Position numbers and translations under genes: made by a program. A model generated the notes under the pieces. The model saw only the letters and a list, made by a program, of their open reading frames with translations, was not told where the DNA came from and searched no databases. A stretch of 64,000 bases of DNA from Amaurobius ferox (lineage: Eukaryota; Arthropoda; Arachnida; Araneae; Amaurobiidae). Positions 20,716 through 31,010 of the stretch are shown here, piece after piece (the first letter of the stretch is position 1; each line of letters opens with the position of its first letter). The stretch spans positions 125,147,642 through 125,211,641 of the forward strand of contig OX578147.1 of NCBI GenBank assembly GCA_951213105.1, written 5' to 3'.

Positions 20716-22413
20716 CTAACCTTGGCTAATGAGAGCAAAAACGCTCTCATAAATTATATTAACCCTATCTATTTCGGTAGGAGCTGACCGCATTGCAGGT
20801 AGAGCATTTTTAAATGCTCTGCTAGTGACTTCCATACCATAACGGTCCTCAAATCTAAATAGATAACTTAGGAAGTCATCTGCAGCTTGGTTACTATCGT
20901 TGGCTCCTTGGGGTGCTGCTAATTTAGGTGTGGCATTTACAGCCTTTTTGGGGACCTCACTACGTCCATCTGTGACAGAGGCATAGGACCTCTGTGGGTT
21001 CACATGCTTTTTTGTGAAGGTAGAGTTTAAGGGAGAGGCAGTTTTAAGCTTTGGAAACCTGGGGCAATTACGGTATGAAGCAGGGTGATCTCCTCCACAG
21101 TTTATGCACTTGCAGGGATCCTCGTAGATTTTAGTGCAGTCTTTGGTCAAGTGTGGTTGAGCACACTTAACACAGTTAGGGGGTAGGTGGCAAGCGTTAC
21201 TAGTGTGGAAAAATGACTGACATCGATAACATTGAGCTACCTGTTTAGGACCTCTATATTTTTCCACACTAATAATGACACTAAAAAGGTTAGTCAATTT
21301 ATAAATCTGCTCATTTACCGGAGTTTTAGAGATTTGCACGTAAAACAACGGCATATTTACTCTGTTGGTCTTAGGGCCTCTAGCCAACTGTGTGACACTG
21401 ATGGTTTTGAGACCTCTACACTCTAACTCACGAGCAATAGCCGTGGTTTCCGTGCAAATGGGTAAACCTCTAATTACAACCTTAAGGGGTTTTTGATCAT
21501 CCAGGAGGTATGATTTAAACTCTACCTTATTTTGTAGGAGGAATCTTTGGATTTTGAGATAATCATCTCTAGTATTTACATGGGCCTTCAGAAAGTCGCC
21601 CGAACCAGTTAACTTACAATTGATGTTTGGGACTAACTTTTTGAGGTCCGCGATTAAGTGAGACCATCTTGTGGTAACAGCTATGAAGAAGGGAGGTGGG
21701 CGCCTTTCCTTTTTTGGGTTTTCATCAGAATTTTCATTATTAACTTCAGCTGTAGGAGCTGGGAATTTAGTTTGAGGGATAGTTTCAATTTGCGGAGTAG
21801 GATTGTCAATAAGGGTTGCAGATTTTATGCTGGCTGTGTGCCTCTTTTGAGGCTTCTGAAAGCCATCCTCATCAATTTCATGGGGGTGCTTTTTAGAACT
21901 GGTTACATTATAAACAACATTTTTAGAATTTACAAAATTATTTACACTATTTACATCTTTAACTGAGAGTTTACTGATGTCTGGCATTTTGGAGGCAGGT
22001 ATCTTAACAAGGGGGCGGGTAGGCAAAGAATAACTGCCGGAGGAAAGCCTCCGACAGGACTCACCATATCTTGGCAGGTTGTTTGCCTCGATGAGATTTG
22101 TGAGAACCATCTCACATTTGTCAATTATCTCCTGGAGTTTTTCTTTATCTTCCAGGTTTTCTGCTTTCCTCCACAGGAAAGTCTTTTCATTTATAACATC
22201 CCGGAGTCTTGCAGCTTCAGACTTTGGGTCAGCATTAACCGGAACATTGGCGTGGTAATCCGCCTCTTCGATTGACCAGTCGGTCATTTCTATGCTCTCT
22301 TCAATTTGAGCAGTCTTCATAATGTGGCTTCCTTCAATAACAGGATCCGGAGGTTTAGCGATGTCAGGCGGTATCTTCTCATGGACCATCCCATCGGCAC
22401 GCATCGTTCTCAT
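20716..22413 (-). CDS. LINE A ORF1: gag-like nucleic acid binding protein
   Basis: A 565-codon frame from the ATG at 22413. The frame is open upstream to a TTG at 22479, but that is not needed. Family knowledge: ORF1 coats the element RNA and helps target and chaperone it. Numbered from the TTG, there is a lysine-rich helix-forming N-terminal third and a PPPFFIAVTTRWSHL word near 261. A PRE_C2HC-type domain around VVIRGLP (334) follows, then three zinc knuckles at 417-472 with spacings CX2CX4HX4C, CX2CX3HX4C and CX2CX3HX6C. The C-terminal helix carries FRFEDRYGMEVTSRAFKNAL. The layout and the matching LINE B protein support the call. Confidence 0.9.
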   Translation of the reverse strand: MRTMRADGMVHEKIPPDIAKPPDPVIEGSHIMKTAQIEESIEMTDWSIEEADYHANVPVNADPKSEAARLRDVINEKTFLWRKAENLEDKEKLQEIIDKCEMVLTNLIEANNLPRYGESCRRLSSGSYSLPTRPLVKIPASKMPDISKLSVKDVNSVNNFVNSKNVVYNVTSSKKHPHEIDEDGFQKPQKRHTASIKSATLIDNPTPQIETIPQTKFPAPTAEVNNENSDENPKKERRPPPFFIAVTTRWSHLIADLKKLVPNINCKLTGSGDFLKAHVNTRDDYLKIQRFLLQNKVEFKSYLLDDQKPLKVVIRGLPICTETTAIARELECRGLKTISVTQLARGPKTNRVNMPLFYVQISKTPVNEQIYKLTNLFSVIISVEKYRGPKQVAQCYRCQSFFHTSNACHLPPNCVKCAQPHLTKDCTKIYEDPCKCINCGGDHPASYRNCPRFPKLKTASPLNSTFTKKHVNPQRSYASVTDGRSEVPKKAVNATPKLAAPQGANDSNQAADDFLSYLFRFEDRYGMEVTSRAFKNALPAMRSAPTEIDRVNIIYESVFALISQG

Positions 22414-22464
22414 ACTTAAGCGGAGCTCAGCAAAAACACGACCTATCAGCACGGCGTCAAGGTT

Positions 22465-22508
22465 GCGAAAAAGTTTCAAAAAAGTGATGATGTTTCAAAA
22501 AAGTGATG
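22465..22508 (-). repeat. Duplicated 5' terminus of LINE A
   Basis: The word CATCACTTTTTTGAAA occurs twice in the first 40 nt of the element. Such micro-duplications can arise at the 5' junction during target-primed insertion, or may be part of a tandem 5' promoter; this sequence cannot decide between them. Confidence 0.6.
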
Positions 22509-22522
22509 TTGTTAAGGGAAAG
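22509..22522 (+). other. Target site duplication of LINE A, right copy
   Basis: TTGTTAAGGGAAAG, identical to 17570-17583, flanks the 5' end of LINE A. Confidence 0.9.
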
Positions 22523-24911
22523 GTGGGAATTTCTACCGAGAATGGGAAGGAGGGCACGAAAAGTCTTATTGGCTGATGCTACTTTGGAGTCAATATGGTT
22601 TCCGTAAGTCATATGGGCGTCCAAAGTGACGCCCAAGTACTTAGCGGAGAAGCAAAAAGGGATAGGCTGGTTAAAAATATTAAGAACAAAGTTATGGTTT
22701 AATTCTCGGTAGTTCGGCTTGAAGATAACTGCTGCACTCTTGGTAGCATTAATTTGGATTCTCCAATGAACGAGCCAGTGCTCAAAGCTATGATTGATGT
22801 AACTTTGTAAAGTGTTAATAGCGTTCTTAGGTGAACTACTACGTGCAATTAACGCTGTGTCATCTGCAAAGATGGCCAGCTTGATTTGTGGTATGCTTGG
22901 AATGTCGTTGATGAATATGTTGAAGAGAAGTGGACTAAGATTTCCTCCTTGCGGAACACCGGCCTTGATTGGTCTAATAGTAGAGAGAGATTTATCAACT
23001 CGTACGCGGAAAAATCTATTAGTGAGATACGAGTTGATGATGGCCAAAAGTTGAGTCGAAATGCCAAGTCGCACCAACTTGGTGATAAGCCCGGGAATGT
23101 AGGTTTTATCGAAGGCTTTCGCCACATCCAGAAAAACAATAGTAGTATACTGCCTGTTGGTAGAGTTTGTGTGAATAGTTTCTACAACCCGCATAAGCTG
23201 GGAATGCGTAGAATGCTCAGAACGAAAACCATGCTGATTGGCTGAAATTATGTTATTCGTCTGGCAGAAACTATTCAAACGTCTAAGCAACACTAATTCA
23301 TAAATTTTGGAGAAACTAGAAAGCAGGCTTATCGGTCTGTAGTTCTCAGGAGCTGAGAGATTTTGAGCAGTTTTTGGAATAAGGCATACAACGGCAGTTT
23401 TCCAGCTTTGGGGAAAAAAGCGATAGTCCAACATATGATTTAAGAGCATGGTAATCCAACATAAATATAAGTCTGGAAGATTCTTGATGATGCGATTACT
23501 AATATTATCAAGGCCGGGTGACTTTTTGACTTTCAATCCATCAACGATGTGTAGAATTTCAGCCAGGGAGACTCTCTCCAAATCGTTAGGTGCTTGTGTG
23601 TGTAGTGCACTGTGATTGGTCCGTTGTAAGTTGTTTTCAGTTTCAGTGTATGTGTGGCTGAAGTTGTTGTCCATATGTGGTGAAAATTGGAGTTCCAAGC
23701 TGTCCGCAAATGCATTGGCTTTTTCCTCCGCAGTCTGGGCGAGTCCGTGTAGGCCATTAATGGGCGGAATTGTAGTTTTCTTGACTCGAAGTGACTTAGC
23801 TGTTCGCCAGAGACTGTGATCCGTTGGTGTGAGTCCCTCAAGGTGTGTGCGCCAGCGTTGCTGGGTGTGAGTTCTAATCATAGCTTTGACGTCGTTTTGA
23901 AGTTTACGGAATTGTGCGCGGTAATCCGGGAATCTGGTGCGCTGCCAATCCTTCCGTAATCTGTTACGCTGCTTAATTTTGTCCTTAATTTCACCTGGGA
24001 GAGTGTGATAGTTAAGGCGTGATTTTTTGGGTTTTGAGGCTGCAGCAACTGCCTCAAGCAGTATATGGTTCATTTTGATGACACAGTTTTCAATGTCATC
24101 AGTGCTGGTAATTTTGAGAGGGGGGGGGTGCTTTAAAATTTTGAAGAACATGACGAAAATCGTCCCAATTTGTATGTAGCTCCGATGGATGGTCTAAAGA
24201 GATTTTATCAAAGCTTAAGGTCAGAACCACAGGAAGGTGGTCAGAGTCCAGATTGTTATCTGTTCTGATCGTATAGTCAAAAGGAATGTTCCGAAAAACA
24301 GCCAGATCAATTATGGTGGGGAACCTTCCTGCGGTAGTATGAGTTGCAGTGGGCGGAGCTACGATCCTAAGGTTGGCGCACTGAGCCAATTGATTTAGGG
24401 CACTGCCATACGCGTTTGAAGCTATGTCCCAGTTCGTATGGCGTGCGTTTAGATCTCCAGCAATGACCATATTACTGCTAAGTCCTAAAAGTGCTTCGAA
24501 CTCAGAAGTAGGAAAATCTCTAACAGTTGCTCTCATTAATGGAGGGATATACACCGAAGCAAATGCAATCGGGACTAAATTTGGAATAGTAACCTTGATG
24601 AGCGTGGCTTCAAGCTTCGTGAAGACCGGGACGCTCAGACGGTGATGCGGGATGCTATTTTTTATGTAGAGTGCAGTACCGCCCGACAGTCGCCTAAAGT
24701 GGGTCGGGGATCTATACGAGTAGTAACTCGTATAGTTGCAGATTGCAGGAGCAGAGGTCGAAGGCAGATGAGTCTCATTAATCATGAAGATATCAAAGTT
24801 ATTATTTACCACATAATCACGCACCTCGTCAATTTTAGAACGCACTCCATTGGCGTTCCAGAAACCGACTTTAAGGGACTGCAAGTTGCAGGACTCCGAA
24901 AAAGAGAACAC
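22509..24911 (-). pseudogene. LINE B ORF2: endonuclease and RT, frameshifted
   Basis: Minus strand. The endonuclease part (24911-24130) has WNANG, INETH, AGDLNA and SDHLP. The RT part (24128-22509) has FLDVAKAFD, AGVPQGGNLSP and the active-site box FADDTALIA, and stops where LINE A was inserted. The two halves are in different frames, switching in a run of nine C residues at 24120-24128; eight or eleven would restore the frame. No ATG precedes the first endonuclease motif. The frame is open back to the ORF1 stop, so ORF1, a UAA and ORF2 are in one frame. All visible catalytic residues are kept. Confidence 0.85.
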
Positions 24912-24947
24912 GGCGAAACCAGAAAGGGAGGAACACTGGTAAAAAAA

Positions 24948-26574
24948 TTACCTGAGCAGCGCATCATAGCGCTGATAGATATGGAATACCATATCTATCT
25001 CTGTTGTAGCTGTACGGAGCTCAGGTAAGGCCTGTTTAAAGGCTTCCAAAGGGATATCTTTATCGTGGATCTGCCTCATGGCCAGAATCGACGATAGAAA
25101 CGAAGCATAATCCACATCCTTTGCCTGCTGGGTAGGAGCGCTCTGATTGGCTCTAGTTTTAGATCCGTGTTCAGCTATCTTATTGGCCGTCCTGGAATCT
25201 CCAGGTAGAATGGCCTCAGTTATGCGCGTGCTACCTTTTTGCGAGCGGATATTAATAATTTCAGGGGGGCTAGCATTTATCTGGGTATGTCCAGACACCA
25301 CTTGAGAAAAGTTAACGTTGGGCCTTATGCTAGTTGACTGGAATGAACCACCTTGACTTCCAGCTCTATATGCTGGGGCGCCTGGGTACCTGGCCTGATT
25401 AATTTGATTTTGACGTCCGAATTGGTTGCTTTGGGGTGCCCTACGTCTATTAGGCAGAGACGAGTTGCCCGGGTTTTTCGGGCAACCGCGCCAATTAGCG
25501 GCATGGTCGCCGTTACAGTTGCAGCAGAGAAGGTACTCTGCTTTGCAATCTTTGGCGGAGTGGGGCCCTGCACAACGGACGCACCTTAACGGCAGTGTAC
25601 AGACGAGGCTACTATGAAAATAGCCACAGCATCCGTGACACTGAGAGGCATAGTCTTTCCTTCCGGTGTAGGGATCCAGCTTCACTTCTGTGCCTAATAT
25701 GTTATTTACTGCAAAAACTTCTTCTGGGTTAGTCCCAGGTTTAAGCTGTAGGTAGTAGAGGGGCAAGGGATACCTGCTGCCTCTTCTGGTGAGTCTAGTA
25801 TTGCTGATTACGGGGAAACCCATGGCTTCCATGATTTCCGTAATAGCATTGATTTCAGTTGCCACCGGTAACCCGCGGATGACGACCTTAATAGGCCGAT
25901 CTTCCTTGAGGTTAAACGTTTTAAATTGGACTCCAGAAACTTTAAGGAAGTCCGTACACTTCCTGAATTCCTCCGCGTTGTCAGGGTAGACCTTGAAGAA
26001 TCTACCTTCCAACTTGGGGTTGATATTTTTTGCTATGTTTTTGAGGCTAAAAAGGATAGAAGGCCAGTCAGGCTGGCTGGCACTAATTAAGATCGGTGAC
26101 GTTGCCGGAGGGGGGGGGGCACAATGCCCTCAGCGTCCATTCCAGTTCCAGTACACTCTTGGTTATTTTTTAATCCTTCGTATCTGTTTTTTAAGTTGAT
26201 GGCTTGCTGATATTCAGCATAAGTAATTTTATTAACATTCTTTCTATTTCTGTTGTTCCCAACAACCGTCCAATCACTGCCATCTTCGGGCTCTGAGTCC
26301 GACGAAGATTGTTCGGCTCTTCTCTTTTTATTTGAGTTAGCAGAGTTATTATCTAGATTAGTTTGGTTTAAATTATTTTGATTTTGGTTTAGGTTAAGAC
26401 TGTTAACTTTATCAGTGACCTCTTGGGTCGAATCCACGTTTCCTTTAGAGTTAGCTTTGTCATTACTATTTAAGTTTACGGCTACCGGCCCTGAAAAGGG
26501 ACTTTTTTCAGGTGAGCAGAGAAATGGGTACAAAAGGAAGAAACAGAGGGTGTTATATACCCAAGACCCGGATT
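24948..26574 (-). pseudogene. LINE B ORF1: gag-like protein, frameshifted
   Basis: Two frames. The N-terminal part (26574-26087) is Asn-rich and acidic (LNQNQNNLNQTNLDNNSANS, then SSSDSEPEDGSDWTVVG) and has no ATG ahead of residue ~130; it is open from a TAA near 26574. The second part, from 26116 to 24948, begins with an ILISASQPDWPSILFSLK word equivalent to the PPPFFIAVTTRWSHL region of LINE A. It includes VVIRGLP and three zinc knuckles (CHGCCGYFHSSLVC, CVRCAGPHSAKDC, CCNCNGDHAANWRGC). The frame switches in a run of ten C residues at 26108-26117; eleven would keep it open. The stop is TAA at 24948. Confidence 0.85.
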
Positions 26575-26575
26575 A

Positions 26576-26989
26576 AGAGAGAGCCAATCAGAAAGCAGCA
26601 TGATAAACAGCCAATCCTAAACGAGAAGTAACACCCGTTGCTAAAGTTTTCTTTATCCTTCACACAAAGTGTATTTTAATTATTGTTAACCAGCTATTAT
26701 TGCCAAATTTCACTTTGGAGTTTTTAACCTCGACTGAATGGCCAAATATGTTCAGGTGGCACGTAGCTTATTTATACAAGTTGACTGCATTCTGTGTCGT
26801 CATAACTTTTTCTGCCTTATGTACTCACACTTACTGAACTCTAACTCATACTTGCTATCAACAACTCCTACCTGAATACTGGTAAAAACTGGAGACTTGG
26901 GTCAACTACTAACTGCAAGCTCATCTCTTGCAAAATCAAGGGCTAACTTTTTTCTTTTAAGTTGTGTAATATTTTCACACATGGCCCCA
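26576..26989. other. No recognised feature
   Basis: 26576-26640 contains CCAATCAG and CCAATCCT words and may be the 5' flank or promoter region of LINE B. The remainder is unassigned. Confidence 0.35.
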
Positions 26990-27410
26990 GTGTAAAGCTT
27001 CCTTCCTGATGATCCTTGTTACTTGATTGGGCGTTGCTTATGCCCCTCTTTACTGACGTCGATGTTTATGCTTGGAACCAGTAGTGTGATCTGAGCCCCT
27101 CCATATTTTCTGTCTCAGTTGTTAGCTGATTTCATTGCAAATTGGTGAATTTATTGGTCATAAACATTGTCCAATTTTAATATCAATAATGCCGCCTCCC
27201 TGTGATGATCCAAATTGTATCTTGATTGGCCATTTTTTCGCCTCTCCTTATTGACGCCGATGTTTAAGTTTGGAAAAGGTAGTCTAGTTTGAACCCCTCC
27301 AGACATTCTGCCTCTATTGTTTGTTGTTTTCATTGCAAGTTGGTGAATTTATTGATCATCAACATTGTTCAAGTTTAACATCAATGCTGTTGCCCCTCTG
27401 TCAGGCCTAT
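26990..27410. repeat. Tandem duplication, ~196-bp unit
   Basis: Two diverged units start at GATGATCC (27008 and 27204). They share TTGATTGG, TTGACGCCGATGTTTAAG-type, CCCCTCCA and GGTGAATTTATTG words. Confidence 0.7.
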
Positions 27411-28059
27411 TGTTCATTTTGTCTCACACATTGTCGTTTAAGTATCAACAAAATGCTGTATTTGGTCTCACAAAAACCAAGAAAACCTAACACTTGCAGA
27501 CTGTGAATTCTGTTGGAGGCGTGGATCAAGCTTTGGGAATATATTAAACTCATTCATTTACTCATCTAGAAGTACAATATCGCTGAAAATTTTTACATTT
27601 AATGGGTGCACACAAAAACCTGTCGTTTATAGATCGATGAATCGCATTACCTGCTTTTATCGGGAAAGCGATTCATCGATCTAAATCAAAAAGAACCTCC
27701 AATGAATTAAAACACGGCGTACTATCCATCAAAACAGAGGAAATGCTGATATCTGTTACCGATAATCATATTTTATATTTTTTAAATAAAAAGAAGAGTC
27801 ACGCCATGTCTGCTTTTAAGCAAAAAATTTGAAAATTTCCGGGTAATAAAGTATATAGAATAATATAGTCTATATTTGTATAATCGCTCAAATTTTTCAG
27901 TCGCAAGATATTTTTTAAGTCGTTCGCATTGTGATTTAGATTAAACCAGTGGTTCATAAACTTTTCCGCATATGCAACGTATTTTTTCAACGAAAAATCG
28001 CAGGTGATTCCAGTCCGATGTAGTCGAAATGGTGTTACTTAAATAACTTTCTTTTCTTC
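27411..28059. other. AT-rich DNA with one perfect hairpin
   Basis: Apart from the hairpin at 27630-27683 I see no supportable feature. Confidence 0.4.
27630..27683. repeat. Perfect 16-bp inverted repeat, 22-nt loop
   Basis: TAGATCGATGAATCGC (27630-27645) faces its exact complement (27668-27683). The function is unknown. It could be the relic of a small foldback element or a structured RNA. Confidence 0.7.
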
Positions 28060-28292
28060 CTATCCAGACCGACCGACATAGACTGAAAATGTAAGGTAAC
28101 TGTTTGGACGGCTGAGACACCGCTAGCCAATTTAAACAGAAACCCAAGGACATGGCAACTACAGGGACTTTACCTTCCTTCCCCTAACCCATCACCTTTC
28201 GAACTTTCAGAACTACAAATTTAACGTGTCCATGCTCAGAGTAGACACTGAAAAAGTGTTGGGCGGTGAGGATCAAATGCGGGTCTACCGTG
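28060..28292 (-). mobile_element. SINE A copy 2 (diverged)
   Basis: GTAAGGTAACTGTTTGGACGG at its left side is the family tail. CAGGGACTTTACC, CCTTCCCCTAACCCATCACC and TTTAACGTG words follow in family order. The tRNA-like head at the right side is badly worn. Confidence 0.6.
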
Positions 28293-29085
28293 TGCACCTT
28301 GTAAAATAACGTCTTGTAAAATAAAAGTCCAAGTCCCAATTATATATCCTTTTAGTGCTTTCAAAGGGCTACAAATTATTTTATACTTTTTATAGCTACT
28401 TCCTTTAGTTTTCAAGATACAGGTATAATAAACTTTATAAACGAAAAATTTCAATTTTCTTCAAAGTGATAAGACGAAATACTCGAAAAATATAAGATTA
28501 TTGCAAAATCAGGTTATTCATCTATAAACTAGATTCCCCACTGAATTTTGTCGCTTACAATTTATATCTATCTTTTATAATTTTGAAGATACTTCGAATG
28601 AAATTAGACAATGGCAAGTAAAAGTTCGTTCGAACAAAAACATCGAAAAATGTTCAAACAATTAAGATACTGAAATTATTTTTATATATTCGTATATGAT
28701 ACTATATTTTCGACAAAATAAGTATAAGTTGATTATATTTTTACCTATTAGATCCGGGGACACAAATGTTTATATTTCTCGAAACACTCTGATTTCAGCT
28801 GGGTACCCCGGCCACAGACATTATAGACGTCAAAATAAATATATGAAAAATTAATAGAAAACGAACACAAAACAGTTAAAATTACAAATGGTTTTGAAAT
28901 CTTTTATACATAAGCGTAGAACAAATAGGATTTTTTAAAGGGATTTAAAACCGCAAATTCAAGTGTCCTTTTAGAATATATGTGGCAATAATTTTAAACC
29001 TTTAATTTTGTAGTTTGAATACAGATAAGTTTAATCAAAAATTTCATTATAAAGATGATGTTGGTAATTTCCGTAACAAATTTAA
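28293..29085. other. AT-rich DNA, no recognised feature
   Basis: Nothing supportable on either strand. Confidence 0.4.
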
Positions 29086-29440
29086 TTATAAGATAAAATA
29101 ATGCCAGTAAGTTTAATCATTGTTTCAAAAACAATAATAATGCTGATAAGTTAATGATGACAATTTTAATCTTAAGTTTTTATAGTGCTGCTAAGCTTAA
29201 TCATAAGTTTATATACAAGTTTAAATAATAAGTTTCATCCTCATGTTATAAACAATAATAATGCTGATAAAGTTTAATCCTCAGGTCAAAAACAATAATA
29301 ATGCTACTAAGTTTCTTCGTAAGTTTAATAATAGACCTAAATAATACTGATAATCCTAGCAAATCAAATTACAATTATCAGTAAATCAATTATCAGTAAA
29401 TCAAATCGTTGCAAGTCAAATTACAATTATCAGTAAAATT
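29086..29440. repeat. Imperfect minisatellite, AATAATGCTGATAAGTTTAAT-like
   Basis: AACAATAATAATGCT recurs at about 29129, 29246 and 29290, mixed with AAGTTTAATC words. The end consists of two copies of TCAAATTACAATTATCAGTA (from about 29361 and 29417). Confidence 0.55.
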
Positions 29441-30530
29441 TTAAGATTGAAACGTCTAAAATCAATATTGCCGCCACTCGAACATTCCAATTTTGCAAAC
29501 AAGGCATCATTCTACCAGAAGCAAAATATTTTTTCATCAATGTAAATACTACGAAAGTTAAATTCTTAACTGTTAAAATTTCTTTTGTATTACTGAAAAC
29601 CATATTTGACTTGCTCTACACAAATCGTTTAACTTGCATAAGATTTGTCTCATAAAAGCAAATCTGTTGTGATTATTCAACTACACTGCAACTGGTCATA
29701 AGTATTAATCAAAACAAGATCATTTAAAAAAACTATAGCATTAAACTATTACACAGAATGATTTGAATCTTGATTATAATATCTATACTCACCAATCTGA
29801 TTGCGCTTTAATAAAACTCTACAATAAAATAATATTGAACTTATGTTTGCAACAAAAAATACACAAAGAAAACTGATTGCAAAACGACTCCACTGCGCAT
29901 TTGCTAATTTGAAATTCATTACGTTGAGGATGTGTTCAAAACTCTTGACCGGTCAGGTTGATTTCCTTGAATTTTAATTAAAACATTCGGAAGCCGATAT
30001 TTAGGAGTTAGGAAGTGAATTCGGGACTCTGTTCCGTTCATATAAAGCTGCAAGAACTGATAACAGAAATTTCACAAGCAGTTACTCTGTTGCGCAGTAG
30101 ACCAAGTAATGAACTAAACTCATTAAAAGAATGAATTCCCTAAAAATCAATTAGCTTTCTACGTCAACTGATTGAAGTAATATAAACTAGTATTATGTAG
30201 GGGCACAATCCTATATATCCGGGTTCGATGTAGTTCCGGCTAAATACGTTTTTTAAGTAAATATAATTTTAATTTCCTGAAACTAATTAGACTCAGGACG
30301 ATCTGACAATCTTTACCAATGAATGGTTGTGAATGTACAACATGCACACGTATATTAGCTAAATAATTAAATGCTATCACCCAAATTTTGGAACACTCTG
30401 TAAGGTTCGATTGCATAACATAGCTTTAACTTATGTTTAACGTTGCTATTATCAATTATTTTAAAATGGAAGTTGATTACAACTAGATACGTAACTGAAT
30501 AACAATTTAATAGATGTTACATGATGTTTC
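29441..30530. other. AT-rich DNA, no recognised feature
   Basis: Nothing supportable on either strand. Confidence 0.4.
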
Positions 30531-31010
30531 AATCATCAGTATAGTGATTAGTTAAAAATGGGCAAGGGAAACTGTTTGCTTTATTTTTGTCTTGTTGTTG
30601 TTGTTGTTTCTCATCCCCAAGACCAGCAGTGCTAGATCAGGTCCATAAGCCCGTTCACTCTCAGAAAGTCCAACACCAAAAGGGGATCTTGAGCCAGGTC
30701 CTGCCTGGTGAGCCCCAGCCATTTTTATCTTTGAGGGCGTCAACAATGTATTGAGATCAGCAGGTTCGTCAACAAGGAGAGGTATACAGATGCACTAAAT
30801 AGGGGTCCGGGAAGGTTGTGGACCCGGGCCGCATAAGATGTTTATAAATAAAAGTTAACGTAAAATAGGAGATAGTAGAGGGCCCCCACATTTTATGCAT
30901 AGGGACGCGAAAAATTCGGTCGACTGCATTGAATATCAGAAACATGCTCACGATATCGTAAACGGGCATTTCTATAATGTTGTTTGCGATTAGTCGATGA
31001 AATTTTATAC
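30531..31010. repeat. Duplicated segment, copy with LINE insertion
   Basis: The outer parts match 31910-32075: GATTAGTTAAAAATGGGCAAG versus GATTAGTTAAAAGTGGGGAAG, and AATATCAGAAACATGCTC versus AATATCTGAAACATGTTC. The middle, absent from the other copy, holds the LINE fragment. Confidence 0.5.
30585..30730 (-). mobile_element. 5'-truncated LINE 3' end (RNase H type)
   Basis: The minus strand reads LDFLRVNGLMDLI followed by a stop and then AACAACAACAACAAC. It matches the end of the relic at 14853-15960 (LRVNGLMDLV, stop, CAACAACAAC). Only the last ~140 bp are present. Confidence 0.7.

Larger units (their letters stand above)
17584..22508 (-). mobile_element. LINE A (Jockey-like), apparently intact
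   Basis: A 4,925-bp minus-strand non-LTR retrotransposon inserted in the RT of LINE B, with perfect 14-bp target duplications. ORF1 and ORF2 are both open with all key residues. The 5' untranslated part is about 95 nt and the 3' part about 388 nt. The 3' terminus has no poly-A but ends in a direct repeat of CCTTGAG. The 5' terminus carries a CATCACTTTTTTGAAA word twice. Open frames and clean duplications suggest a recent insertion. Confidence 0.9.
16680..26575 (-). mobile_element. LINE B (Jockey-like), split by LINE A
   Basis: This is a minus-strand element with gag-type ORF1, apurinic-type endonuclease and reverse transcriptase. Its RT continues exactly across LINE A: the frame leaves at 22509 and resumes at 17583 after a 14-bp duplicated target. 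The 3' untranslated part runs from 17178 to about 16690 and ends near a 27-bp direct repeat. The outer borders are estimates, as I could not find a convincing target duplication. Subtracting LINE A leaves about 5 kb, the normal length for the clade. Confidence 0.8.

Noticed and set aside
24111..26120. Programmed frameshifting as the main explanation for the two LINE B breaks
   Set aside because: The two sites would need different shifts and LINE A has no such sites; homopolymer error or slippage is simpler.
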